This document shows, in pieces, positions 23,960 through 33,894 of a stretch of DNA of 64,000 nucleotides. Every line of letters begins with the position of its first letter. Positions within the stretch are counted from its first letter, which is position 1. The notes under the pieces were generated by a model. That model was not told where the DNA came from and ran no database searches. It worked only from the letters and a program-made list of their open reading frames with translations. This DNA is from Brachypodium distachyon (lineage: Eukaryota; Streptophyta; Magnoliopsida; Poales; Poaceae), in contig NC_016131.3 in NCBI RefSeq assembly GCF_000005505.3, positions 28,139,001 to 28,203,000 of the forward strand, given 5' to 3'. Both the position numbers and the translations under genes were made by a program.

Positions 23960-24800
23960 TAATTCTGCATCTAGCTGTTTTTCAATTCAGCATTCTGTCC
24001 GATCCTTGTGCAAATCTCAAAATCGGCATCGTCTTGCTTGGGTTTGTAATCGGATTTTCTTTCTTATCTGGTGGGGAGCCTCATTTTGTGTATGTTTTGG
24101 CCTACATTTGGTCCACTTCATCAATCATTGACATGCGGGTCGGGGAGGAAAAATGGGCAAAATGCGGACGAGACATTGTCCGCCCCGACCCAAACCCGGA
24201 GCAAATTTGGGTTGGACATGGGTTGTGTCCGGACCAAAAAAGAAAAAGTGAGTCCGTTTAGCCCAAAGAGACAAAATGGGTCTCTCCGCTGGAATTGCCC
24301 AAACAACGCGAAATTGCACATGGGCCTCTCGCACCTAAACTAAAACAGTCGGTTCGCTCTTATACTGCCTGTAACACCGACTGCATGCCCAGCCCAAAAA
24401 GAAGGCGGGCACACATGTCATAGCACCTCACTTATACTTTCATCCTCGATCGCTTCGTGCAGCAGAGTTAACCCAAAAGTGCTATATTTTGAACACAAAG
24501 ACATATATGCTGGTGCAACTCTTTCTAAACCAGCAATGTGAGAATAATGCACTAACTGCACATGGGCCTCTTGGTTCGAAACTAAAACGGATCAGGTATT
24601 TACAAGTCTTGTTTGGTCTCAATTTTGCGTGGTATTGGGTTTAGCATAGTTTGGGCTCAAAGTGATATACTATTTGGGCTTGGCTAGCCCAATAGAACAA
24701 ATGAGCAATCGTGTGTTTATCCATAAATTATTGCACTTAATTGATATTAATTTTGTTCGGTTTTGGTGCTATTTCGAGACCATAGTAATGAGCATTTATG
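23960..24800. other. Intergenic, no gene seen
   Basis: 24120-24300 contains GGACGAGACATTGTCC and CATGGGTTGTGTCCGGACC-like words similar to multicopy grass repeats. No intact terminal repeats were found. Confidence 0.35.
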
Positions 24801-24810
24801 TCACATCTGC

Positions 24811-24818
24811 TATAAAAA
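24811..24818 (+). promoter_or_regulatory. TATA box of the defensin-like gene
   Basis: TATAAAAA in CTGCTATAAAAAGGCG, 102 bp before the start codon, followed by a C/A-rich leader of plant type. Confidence 0.7.
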
Positions 24819-24912
24819 GGCGTGCCCACTCATGTCATCTTCTTCACAACTCACATTTCCGACATTTATCAGCCAAACAACACTTTTCATCAACACCACA
24901 TTCTAAGCTAAG

Positions 24913-25327
24913 ATGAAGTTTGCTCTGCCTCTGTTCCTAACCCTTGCCTTCCTCGTACTAGCATCAGGTACCACTAATTTACTTTATCAACTAATATTTT
25001 TTATGTATTGTAAAATGTGGCATATGTATATTTAGCTTTGTCGTGGTGATAATTTTTACAGTTGCGAATGGAGAACATAGTATGAGAACTTTTGAAGGGA
25101 GGACGGATATGTGTACGGCCAGCAGTTGTGACACCGATTGCGGCCAGAGGAAAAGAAATTTCTGCGGACCGCATAACATAGAGTGCACTTTCGAGGGTAC
25201 CTGTGTTGGTACCAGATGCCAGTGCAAGCTGTGCATACAAATGAGCGCAAATGTGTTGGAACCAAGTACGATTACTAGGGGCGGGCTGCCCTCCCAGGTC
25301 CAGGAGGCTCAGGCTCCGGCAATGTAA
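24913..25327 (+). CDS. Small secreted cysteine-rich peptide, defensin-like
   Basis: Two exons, 24913-24967 and 25062-25327, joined at CATCAG/GTACCA and TTTTTACAG, give 106 residues. Exon 1 encodes most of a signal peptide (MKFALPLFLTLAFLVLAS); cleavage is likely near Ala-Asn-Gly. The mature part has nine cysteines spaced C-x4-C-x3-C-x7-C-x6-C-x5-C-x4-C-x-C-x2-C and a gamma-core GTCVGTRC followed by CQC, as in defensin-like peptides. An intron just after the signal peptide is the usual position in this class. After the last Cys there is a tail of about 33 residues, rich in Gln, Pro and Ala, which most plant defensins lack. An odd cysteine number allows one free thiol or dimer. Defence or signalling role is inferred from family only. 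TATA box, leader and clean splice sites argue for a working gene. Confidence 0.8.
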
Positions 25328-25502
25328 CATGTGATGCTGATTGGCTAAACTTAAGTTGAGATCTGTTAATGTCGACAAAAACAAACAATATATGCCGTGT
25401 CAAGACTTCCGTTGGAAAGTAGTGGTGTAGTGATCAATATAACTATTTCCTTCCTTGTTTCACGGTAGAAAGATGGTTATTTCCGTTTGCAACATGGTGA
25501 CA

Positions 25503-27296
25503 TATCTGGTGAAAACTCCATTACAGTAAAAACCAGCGAACTTCCGTCATGAGCCGTTTGATCGAGAATACACGTTTCGGATCAGAGATGGCAATCCCTC
25601 GGGCCACTCGCACAGTCGCACTTTTGCGCAAAGCCCCTTGCCGTTTCCTCCCTTCGCCGTTGCGCGTACCGAACTTCCGATTCAGCCTGAAGAAATCCCC
25701 TCGTTCCCAACCCGCGAGTCCAAGACCTTGGCCCTTCCTTCCTGGCGACCTTGGCGCTTCTCCCGACCTCAGCGCCCCTCCTTGCGACGACGACTCGTCG
25801 GCGGCCCAGGCGCTGGAGGCGGCGGCCTCTCCCTGGAAACATACTCTCCTCCCTTCGTCCCCGCGCGCTAGCGGCAGCACGCGCAACCGCCGGCGGCGGC
25901 GGCCACGACCTGGCGAATCGACAGCTTGCCGCGATGGGACCTACGCCAACGTTTGACCTGGCGCTGCCCCACGCGAGGGAGACGACTGCCACGACGGTGC
26001 CTCAAGCAACGGCGTCGGTCGGTGCCACGTTTGCCCTGCAGCGGCCTGGCCCATGCGTCGGCGGCGGCTTGGTTGCCCTGCTGTGGCGCACCTCCACCAG
26101 GCGACGGCGCCGCCTCCAGACTTCATGGGACGGTGACCCGGCGCTGCTTCCTCTCTCCATGCGACGGCGAAGCCTACTGCTGAAAAGTTGCGCTACTGAA
26201 CCTGCTATTTTGCTGAAGAAAGCAGACATGTTCCTTTGCTGAAGCTTCAATCAATGTACAAGATTTTTCTTTTCTTGTTCTGTAGCTTTGCTGTACAGAT
26301 CTGAATGAATCAAGGCATAGATCATTGCTGTGTTGATGTACCTGAACCAATGTGCAATTTGCATTGGTTCCTCAAATTGAACTACTTGAATAAATCCGAA
26401 TTTACAAGGAAAAATTTGTTGTTCCGTGATATACCATATGTTTCGGCACCTTGAAACTACACTTTGCTTGCAAAGTTGCAAAACTCCATGGATTTTACCC
26501 TGTTAAAAGTGAGGCATGGTGCATATATGCCATGAACTGGACAACAATCCTTTGAAACATGCACTGGATGTAGGCACAAAGGCCATCTAAAAATATGCAA
26601 AACATGAGCTTCACAGGTTGACATCTCTGAAGATGAAAATGTTCTTCTAAGAAAAAGAAACACTCTGAAGTATCTTTCTATCTGCCTCTTTTGAAAGAGC
26701 AGCTACTTTGTAAAATAAAGCAACTTCTAATGCTTCAACCAGCGGTTAATCTTGGCCAGGGATAGATTTTGTTTGCTCCCTTTGAAGGTCAGGCCATAGC
26801 CACAGCTTCCTGAAGCCCAAGCCATGCATTGACATATGGTCTTCAGCTATCAACTTAGTTAAGCGCCCGGTTGTGGTGGTGGTCGTCGCGCCCACCGAAT
26901 GGTGGCCGTCGTGGGGGGCCGCAGCCACCGCCGCCAGGGCCAAGCCATGATGCTGGCCACGCCATATGCCATAACATGGCGCTAGCGCCACCACGGCTTC
27001 TGATTCGTTGTCGCTAGGAGAGGGGTTGGGAGACCGAGGAGAGGGGTGGGGCACCGGCGCTAGGACAGTGGTGGGTCGCCGGCGACGCCTCCAAGTTGGA
27101 GTTGGGGAAAGAAAGGGAGTTTTTCTTCTTCTTTTTTCAAATCGACCAAGGTGGGGATTTAGGCTGAGGATTTTGCGCAAAAGTCCTTTTAAGTGGCCTG
27201 AGGACTCCCACCTCTGATCCAAACCATGTATTCGTGATCCAACGACTCACAACGGAAATTTGCAGGTTTTCAGTGGACCGGAGTTTTCACCGGATA
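25503..27296. mobile_element. Non-autonomous Mutator-like element with long terminal inverted repeats
   Basis: Inverted repeats of about 125 bp at 25503-25632 and 27171-27296. Left begins TATCTGGTGAAAACTCC; the reverse complement of the right begins TATCCGGTGAAAACTCC; both continue through GAATACA, GGATCAGAG, GGCCACT and end in TTTTGCGCAAA. The interior is GC-rich at 25640-26150 and 26870-27120, with open frames on both strands, and AT-richer between. No transposase is seen. I could not find a clean 9 bp target duplication; the outer ends may extend a few bases further. Long TIRs plus GC-rich cargo fit a MULE, possibly one carrying host gene pieces. Confidence 0.7.
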
Positions 27297-28393
27297 CGAC
27301 CCTATATTTAGGCTAATGGTCAAAATTGAAGGAGGGAGACATATTTGATGACCTTGCAGTCAATCAAAGACTTTCTTTTTGTTGCTGCCCTTGTCATTTC
27401 GCATTCTTATTTTTTGTTTTTTCTCGATCTCAGGCTTTAGTTATCAGTCATGAATAGATTAGCCTTAGTCTTGCTGGTCTATTTATTTGTCTCAGTTTCT
27501 GCAGGGTAGTAGTTTATTTAGTTTTTATTTCTTTGTGCACATCATCTTATTTTTCAGCGCAAGAAAGTCATTTGACGGCTTAATTCGTAGGAGTCACCAA
27601 CCGACCGCAGTTACAAGAATTTTTTTTTCTCAGTTTTGTCAGATTAGTGTTGCAATCAGTGACATATAGCAAGAGTTCAGGCTAACGAAAATGAATGGTC
27701 CAGCCATTAAAGCTATCAAACATATAGAAAGAGTTCGGGTTCAGGATACACTATCTTTACCTGCATGGTTCTCTGGTACACTGGCTGCTCCGTACGTTCC
27801 AGCACTCTTACCTGCATCTCGTCCATCCTTCCTCCGCCAAGTATGCAGTACAACCGCCGGTCTCGCACCAGCCCATTACAGCTGGACGATGGGGGAAAGG
27901 ACGTCCAGGATTCCGCACGACGACGACGACGTGTTGTCCGAGCGATGAAGGAATTTTTCTGTTTCAAGCTTTTTCAGACGTGTTTCGGTGTTTTAGCTTC
28001 GTTATGTTGTTCTGGGCTGAACTTTGTTTCTTGATATGGGTTGGGCTTTGAAGCCTGGTAGTTCCGGGCGGGCTTTTCTCCTTTTCCCTTTTTGGTTATG
28101 CTGGGCTTCCTATAAAAAAAAAAGCTTGGCTGTTTTTAGCCCCGTTGGTTTTGGTAGGTTCTTCTTGGGGGCATTACTGCACATGAATCAAAGAAAAATA
28201 AGATGATATAACCAGGCTACAAGAGTTTAAATTTTATATTCATGTTTATTTAGTTGGATGAGAGAGAAGATAGAGAAAAAAAATGGACTACTATTTAAGA
28301 ACCAGTTGCAACACGAGTTCCTAGGAACTATGTGAGACTAGGACATGGGCCAAGTCTTAATAAAATGATAAATTTTTATAACTAATTGTTATA
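27297..28393. other. Intergenic, no gene seen
   Basis: Mixed composition, short frames only, no recognised protein or element ends. Confidence 0.35.
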
Positions 28394-28517
28394 CTTCCTC
28401 CGTCTAAAAAAAGATGTCTCAACTTTGACTAAATTTGAATGCATCTATACACTAAGTCATGTCTAGATACATCCAAATTTTAACAAATTTATAACATCTT
28501 TTGTTAGACGGATGAAA
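28394..28517. mobile_element. Stowaway-like MITE, 124 bp (family A, inverted core)
   Basis: Ends CTTCCTCCGTCTAAAAAAAGA and TCTTTTGTTAGACGGATGAAA, flanked by TA. Its core (ACTAAGTCATGTCTAGA) is the reverse complement of the core in the 13789 copy, so it sits in opposite orientation. Confidence 0.75.
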
Positions 28518-28546
28518 TACTTGGTAGCCTTTGCATTGGCTATAGG

Positions 28547-28632
28547 TGATATGGCATGGGCTCCAACACCTGGCATTAATCTTGCTTAGGGAGTTTGGCT
28601 TTTCTTGCTGATATGGCATGGGCTCCAACACA
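28547..28632 (+). repeat. Short direct repeat, 23 bp, 63 bp apart
   Basis: TGATATGGCATGGGCTCCAA occurs at about 28547 and 28610 with at least three more identical bases after it. Nothing coding around it. Confidence 0.7.
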
Positions 28633-28639
28633 CCCGAAG

Positions 28640-29370
28640 GCCCACAAGCAACAACGGTAACCAAACGGGCCTCCATCGGAAAAAAAAAACCGCCGAGCAA
28701 GCCCACCAGACAAGACACACATTCTAAAAAAAAAAAAAAACAAAAGAGACAAGACACACGAACCGCAGGGAGAGAACCGACGCGCACGCTGAGAGTTCTC
28801 CGATAGGGGGAGTGATGCGTGCACATATAAATGAATACGTCCTATCTCTATCTGATTTTCCAGGAGCTCCAAACGTAAAGCGGATCATCGAGCTGCTAAT
28901 TTGCGGTTTTAATACTATATTATTATTTATCCACAGAACTTGTTCAGCAACCTGATGCCCAAGACCAACACAGCGTCCCGGTTTTAGCATCAATCCTGCC
29001 TGTACAATTAATTTGATCTATTTAAGCATGCATTGCAAAAATTTTGTCTACCCATTTGTAAGGTGGATTAGTAATAAGTGTATGCAAATGCCAGCAGGGA
29101 GATGTCAGTGAGTTACACTTGCATAATAGGTTATCGTGATAAATAGGAGTGTAGTTTTAGGCAATGGTAGTGAATAAAGAGGCACAAATTGGGAACTGCT
29201 CACCAGATTAGAATTTCTTCTTTGCTCTCTTCTATCATATCCCTCCACACTTGAACTCTTTCCGATAAGATAAAACTCTGAATGACAGGAATGAGTACGA
29301 TACAGCTTTCTTTGCTCCACCATCTCACAACCTCCTGCACTCTCCTTCTCTTCTCCTCGTGCTCTCTCTT
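28640..29370. other. Intergenic, no gene seen
   Basis: AT-rich with A runs at 28680 and 28727. The part nearest 29370 is CT-rich (TCTCCTTCTCTTCTCC) and may belong to the retroelement to its right. Confidence 0.35.
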
Positions 29371-29374
29371 CTCA

Positions 29375-30740
29375 TCACAATGTCATGGATCCACCTGGGT
29401 CCCACGGAATGTCAACTCGAACCTTGTTTTTTCCTTGTTGACAAAGCACCCGTGAAATCCCTGAAATACGCTCACAACAGGAACTAAAAATGACAGAGTC
29501 GACCCCCTCCAAATTATCAATGGAGTAACCAATGGCATACGCATATCGATACCACACATGGCGAGGATGATATATCACATTAAGCTCAATTATATCATAT
29601 GAATAGAAACTAGGAGAGATCACTGGACCAATACCCTCTAAGTCATCAATTGAGAAACCAATTATGTAAGCATAGCAATAAAGCACATGGTGGTGATGAT
29701 AAGTATTCGCATGTGAGATAAGAGTAATATTAGAGCATGCATCCTTAGGCAACATTCTAGCATTTGGGTAACACGAGTCATCATCATCAATTTCAGAAAT
29801 GGCACTAATAGAGTATGCATCATCAAGTTTAAGAAAGTAACACTTCAGTTCTACCTTTAGTGATGGTATCATGCAATGCAAGGTAGTAGCAGAAATTTCA
29901 TAAGGAAGGATGTCACAGAGAATATTAGATAAACCTTTAACCACACATTCTTGCATGAGAATGGGCATGTCCACTTGAATCTCTTCTTTATCTCCATTTT
30001 CTGCTTCATTAGCTTCTTCTTTATCTTCAGGATTGACAACTACTGTATCTTTGCTACTTGCACAGCCCACCTCTTGCTCATTCCGTATCTTTTCTTCTAG
30101 CACATCATCTTCTTTAATCTCAGATTTCTCTTCTTCCCGAATCTGAGCAACTTTTTCTTCGTTTTCAGGAATCACATGTTCTTGATCTGCATCTGAAGGT
30201 ATAGCTAATTGTTGATGGACATCTTCTCTTGCTGCGTCTTCATAAAATCTTCAAACCAAGCTTGTTGTTCTGCTCCAAAATTTAACTGAGCTTGTGACTT
30301 TGCCTCTTCATTCCTAAATCCCTGCATAGGATAGCTAGAAGAAAATGATGAGATCTCAGGGCTGTTGTTCCTAAATGTAATATTTGGGTTATCAAGCCAA
30401 CTAGGGGAGTAATTGTTGTGATATAGATCATGCTGTGGAGCAAAACCCATGTCATAACAATTTGGGGTGAAAGATTTACCCAGCTGACACTCAGCAGGAA
30501 TATGGCCTTGATATCCACAAATATGACATTCAGGAACAACATAAGTATGGGGATGGCCTACAGAATAAGGATCAAAGCAAGCAGGCCCTCCCTGAAGACC
30601 ATTTCCTTGCTGCAAATTGGTTGTTCTATTTTACTTGATAACATTTGCATTTGACCAGACAACTCATTTATCTTATCTTGAAGACTTGTTATGTTGTTGC
30701 CGCTACTGCTCGCATATCCATAATAATCGGAATAGTAAGA
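29375..30740 (-). pseudogene. Zinc-knuckle (gag-like) ORF of a truncated LTR retrotransposon, frameshifted
   Basis: Reading on the minus strand from ATG at about 30740 (MDMSYYSDYYGYASS), a coiled segment (LQDKINELSGQMQMLSSKIE) is followed after one frameshift near 30620 by ECHICGYQGHIPAEC, a C-x2-C-x4-H-x4-C zinc knuckle as in Gypsy gag proteins. A second frame change at about 30205-30240 leads into an acidic Lys/Glu-rich region (EEKVAQIREEEKSEIKEDD) and then a region with two copies of a motif HVxYxYAYxIGxSIDxLEG, 43 residues apart. Repaired, it would be roughly 450 residues. The usual gag core domain, protease and polymerase are absent. I do not recognise the C-terminal repeat domain. It may be the sole protein of a non-autonomous family. 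Confidence 0.6.
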
Positions 30741-30880
30741 CATGTCCAAGATGATGCTCTAACTTGCAAAAATAGGACAAGAAACAAATAGAAAATAGAG
30801 AAACACCTAGAATAGGGGTTACTAAACAAGGGGGGGAAAAACACCTAGTCTATAACCTAACACAATCGCTCGCTGCTAGT

Positions 30881-30897
30881 CCCCGGCAACGGCGCCA
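30881..30897 (-). promoter_or_regulatory. Primer binding site of the truncated LTR element
   Basis: On the minus strand TGGCGCCGTTGCCGGGG, three bases from the LTR end. This is the primer site common in plant Gypsy (Tat/Athila-like) and related non-autonomous elements. Confidence 0.75.
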
Positions 30898-30900
30898 ATT

Positions 30901-32050
30901 TGATCGAAGCAAATAATAGTAGTTTTTTTGTCGAGGTTCTCCACAGGGACTAGGCAGCGACAACGATGCTCGGTTAAAGCTAGATCACAGGAACAGATTT
31001 TGGAATTTGTAACAAACAGGGCAAATATTTTTAGTATTTTCGTTTATGCAAACATCACTGGACAGAAATGGTTGCTAGGCATAATAAATATTCACGAGCA
31101 AACATATAAGAATGGGAGAGAAGCAAATTGTTTAGGTATGGGAAAGAATACATAACAGGGCAACTAACATGTATAATATCACACAAAATTAAATCACACA
31201 CTAGTAGATATCACACAAATCTTAGGACAAAATATAATTATATAGCTCACAAATATCACAGTAGAACAACTCAACAATTGACAAGGTTTCTCACTGACAT
31301 TTATACAAACAGCTTGTAGGCACACAAAATCAACACATGCTCTGACTTTCAGTTCATACAAACAGCAAGCAACAGGGGGAAAGGGAGAGAGATTTTGATG
31401 GGGATTCACCCAAGGAGAAGGGGCGGCAAGGAGTTGAGGAAGGGAAGAGGTTGCAGTGGCACTCGTGCTTGCCGGAGGCGCTTGTTCTTCACTTGCTGCA
31501 GAAGCTTGAGGGAACGAGGAGGAGGTGCAGCAGCTTGGAGACGAGGAGGAGCAGCAGTAGTGGATCGGGAGCAGGGGCAGCAGCAGCTTCGGTGGCGCGC
31601 CGCCACGCTGGCCTGGCCGCGGCGGCGGCCGGAGGTGGAGCAGGAGGTTGGGGGAAGGGAGAGGGAATGCCAGGCTCGAAGGGGATTGAGGAGGTGCTAG
31701 GGATTGAACCCCCTATTTTTCCATTTTGCCCCTCTCCTTTTCCTCTTATAACACAAGTTGATCCTTTCCTCTTCACACTTCAGCACTTGTTGACTTGTTT
31801 CTTTCACATTCAGGTCCTTCTTCGTATTGCTACGTCAGCAGCTCGTCTAAAATAAGGAGAATTTGTGCCTTTTCGCACTTAACTGCAAAATAAATTAGAA
31901 CAAGCTGTAAATCATTCTTTTGTAGATAATTGTACATTTTTCAATGCAATTATGCTCAAAATAACACTGACCAGTAGCTAAAAGATACACAATATATAAT
32001 TAAAACATGCAAAATAAAGCACTGATCAGTAGTACTATGCATTCCCAACA
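30901..32050 (-). mobile_element. 5' LTR of the truncated element, about 1150 bp
   Basis: The plus strand begins TGATCGAAGC at 30901 next to the primer site and appears to end GCATTCCCAACA at 32050, so the element-strand LTR runs TGTTGGGAATGC to CTTCGATCA with TG/CA ends. It contains a GC-rich region (31430-31690) whose open frames on both strands are not convincing genes. No second LTR is present to the left of 29375 in this window, so the element is truncated or recombined. The outer boundary at 32050 is inferred from the TG/CA rule. Confidence 0.6.
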
Positions 32051-32411
32051 CTCTGCAGAAGTTAACTGAAGAAACGTAGCCTATGAAGCAACATGCACAG
32101 ACAGGGCAAGCTCTGTCTGCATATTAGTTCAGGACAGTTTGAGCGAGAGGCAGCATTGCCTATGTGTGTTTTCTAGCAGGCTGACAGGTGGGGCCAAGAT
32201 GTCGGCCTTCCCCTGGTCCTTCTCCTTGCCGGAGATGATCAACTCCAACTGCAACACAAATCACCTCCACTACTCCATCTCCATGCACGGACTGTTGTCT
32301 GTTGGCATGTCGAGTACTACTCTGCAGTTCATGTTAAGTGTGCAGGCTCGACCACATCAAATTGATTGGTTAATGGGGTTGGTAACTGCATCACTGATAC
32401 CATTATGTAAC

Positions 32412-33002
32412 TAAGGATTAGAACTTCATTAGTATATGAATTTGATCAGAAAGTACACCATTGGAATTTTTCGTGCACAATGATTAGTTAGCGCCTTAGT
32501 GGCAATAAACTACATCATGCATGTATATCAAAGTAGTTGTAGCTAGTGTCAACTACGAATTAGGGAATTATTAATATTGCTAGTCTAATGTTAGTTGTTG
32601 GGCTTGTGTAGCTCGCGGTGCTTTTATATGGTCCACGTGTTGGTATTTCAATTATTTAGGTGGTTCTCAGTAAGTAGTAACATCAGTCTGTTGATTTTTT
32701 TTTAAAGTACTTAATGATCAGAACTTTAGTATATAGTATATGGATTTCACCAGAAAAGTACACCGTTTGAATTTTTCGTGCACAATGATTAGTTAGCGCC
32801 TTAGTGGCAGTAGTATAATCATGCATTCATATCAAAGTATTTCTAGCTAGTGTCAACTACGAATTAGGGAATGATTAATATTGCTATTCTAATGTTAGTT
32901 GCTGGGCTTGTGTAGCTCGCAGTGTTTTTATATGGTCCACATGTTGGTATTGAAATTATTTAGATGGTTCTCAGTAAGTAGTGATCGCAGTCAGCTGATT
33001 TA
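32412..33002 (+). repeat. Tandem duplication of about 290 bp
   Basis: Unit 1 is 32412-32698 and unit 2 is 32715-33002. They share ATTTTTCGTGCACAATGATT, AGTTAGCGCCTTAGTGGCA, TAGTGTCAACTACGAATTAG, GGGCTTGTGTAGCTCGC and GGTTCTCAGTAAGTAGT, with scattered substitutions (about 88% by eye). No coding frame is conserved. It lies about 900 bp beyond the 3' end of the NAC gene. Confidence 0.9.
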
Positions 33003-33894
33003 TTTTAAATTAATTAATTGGTTGGTTCGTTACAATCGTAGTCGACATGCAGTTGGTTTCTGTCAATGGGTATGAGCAGATAGGTGTGAACTTAAATCCC
33101 TTTCATGTCACATACTAAAACAATATATCCAGTTATGAGTTATGACTTTGTTTCTCTTTGTTTTTGTCCAGTTGTAAAGGAGACCGAGACTTCTTCAGTT
33201 GCATTCAACAAATATATTTCGTTCAAGATACCAGGGGGACAAATTAGTGAACAAAATATTGTATATATACATATGCATATGGATTAATGATATTTAACCT
33301 TGTAGATCATGTTTTCTCAGTCCAATTCATTGCTAATTCTAGTTTTCAGATCTGCCAATTCAGGTAAAGCGAAGCCAGTAGAAAACTACTACAAGTTGAA
33401 GCAATGAGACTGATCTGGATGATTTATTAATTATTTTAAGTATAAATCAATCAACTTGCCCTTGGTTAATTAATTGGAAGCTTTGGAATGCCAAAAAACA
33501 AGAAATTCAGTCATCTAAATTTGTAATATTTCGCACCTAAACTCAGGAAAGATAAACTAGCTAGTGGAAACCATATGTATACATTAGTTTTTAAATTCGA
33601 GAAGAATAATACTAGAAGAATATATGTGGAATCCAGCACCAGAGCACTAACAAATCTTTCCATCTTATCCATAGTCATACACGAATAAATGCATATATAC
33701 ATTTACATCATCGATGACATACATCTTCCTTCTTTACTTTTTGACAAACAATTAATGTAAACTAGAATGGCACTATATATATACCACAACTACATGCGCG
33801 GAATAGCACATAGGCACACATACCCAAGTCTAGATCTTCTTGTAAGAGTTATATCCATCCTTGATTGGCATCAATAATATCGCTAGCTAGAAAA
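33003..33894. other. Downstream flank of the NAC gene
   Basis: AT-rich, no gene seen. The NAC 3' UTR presumably occupies the right-hand few hundred bases. Confidence 0.4.
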
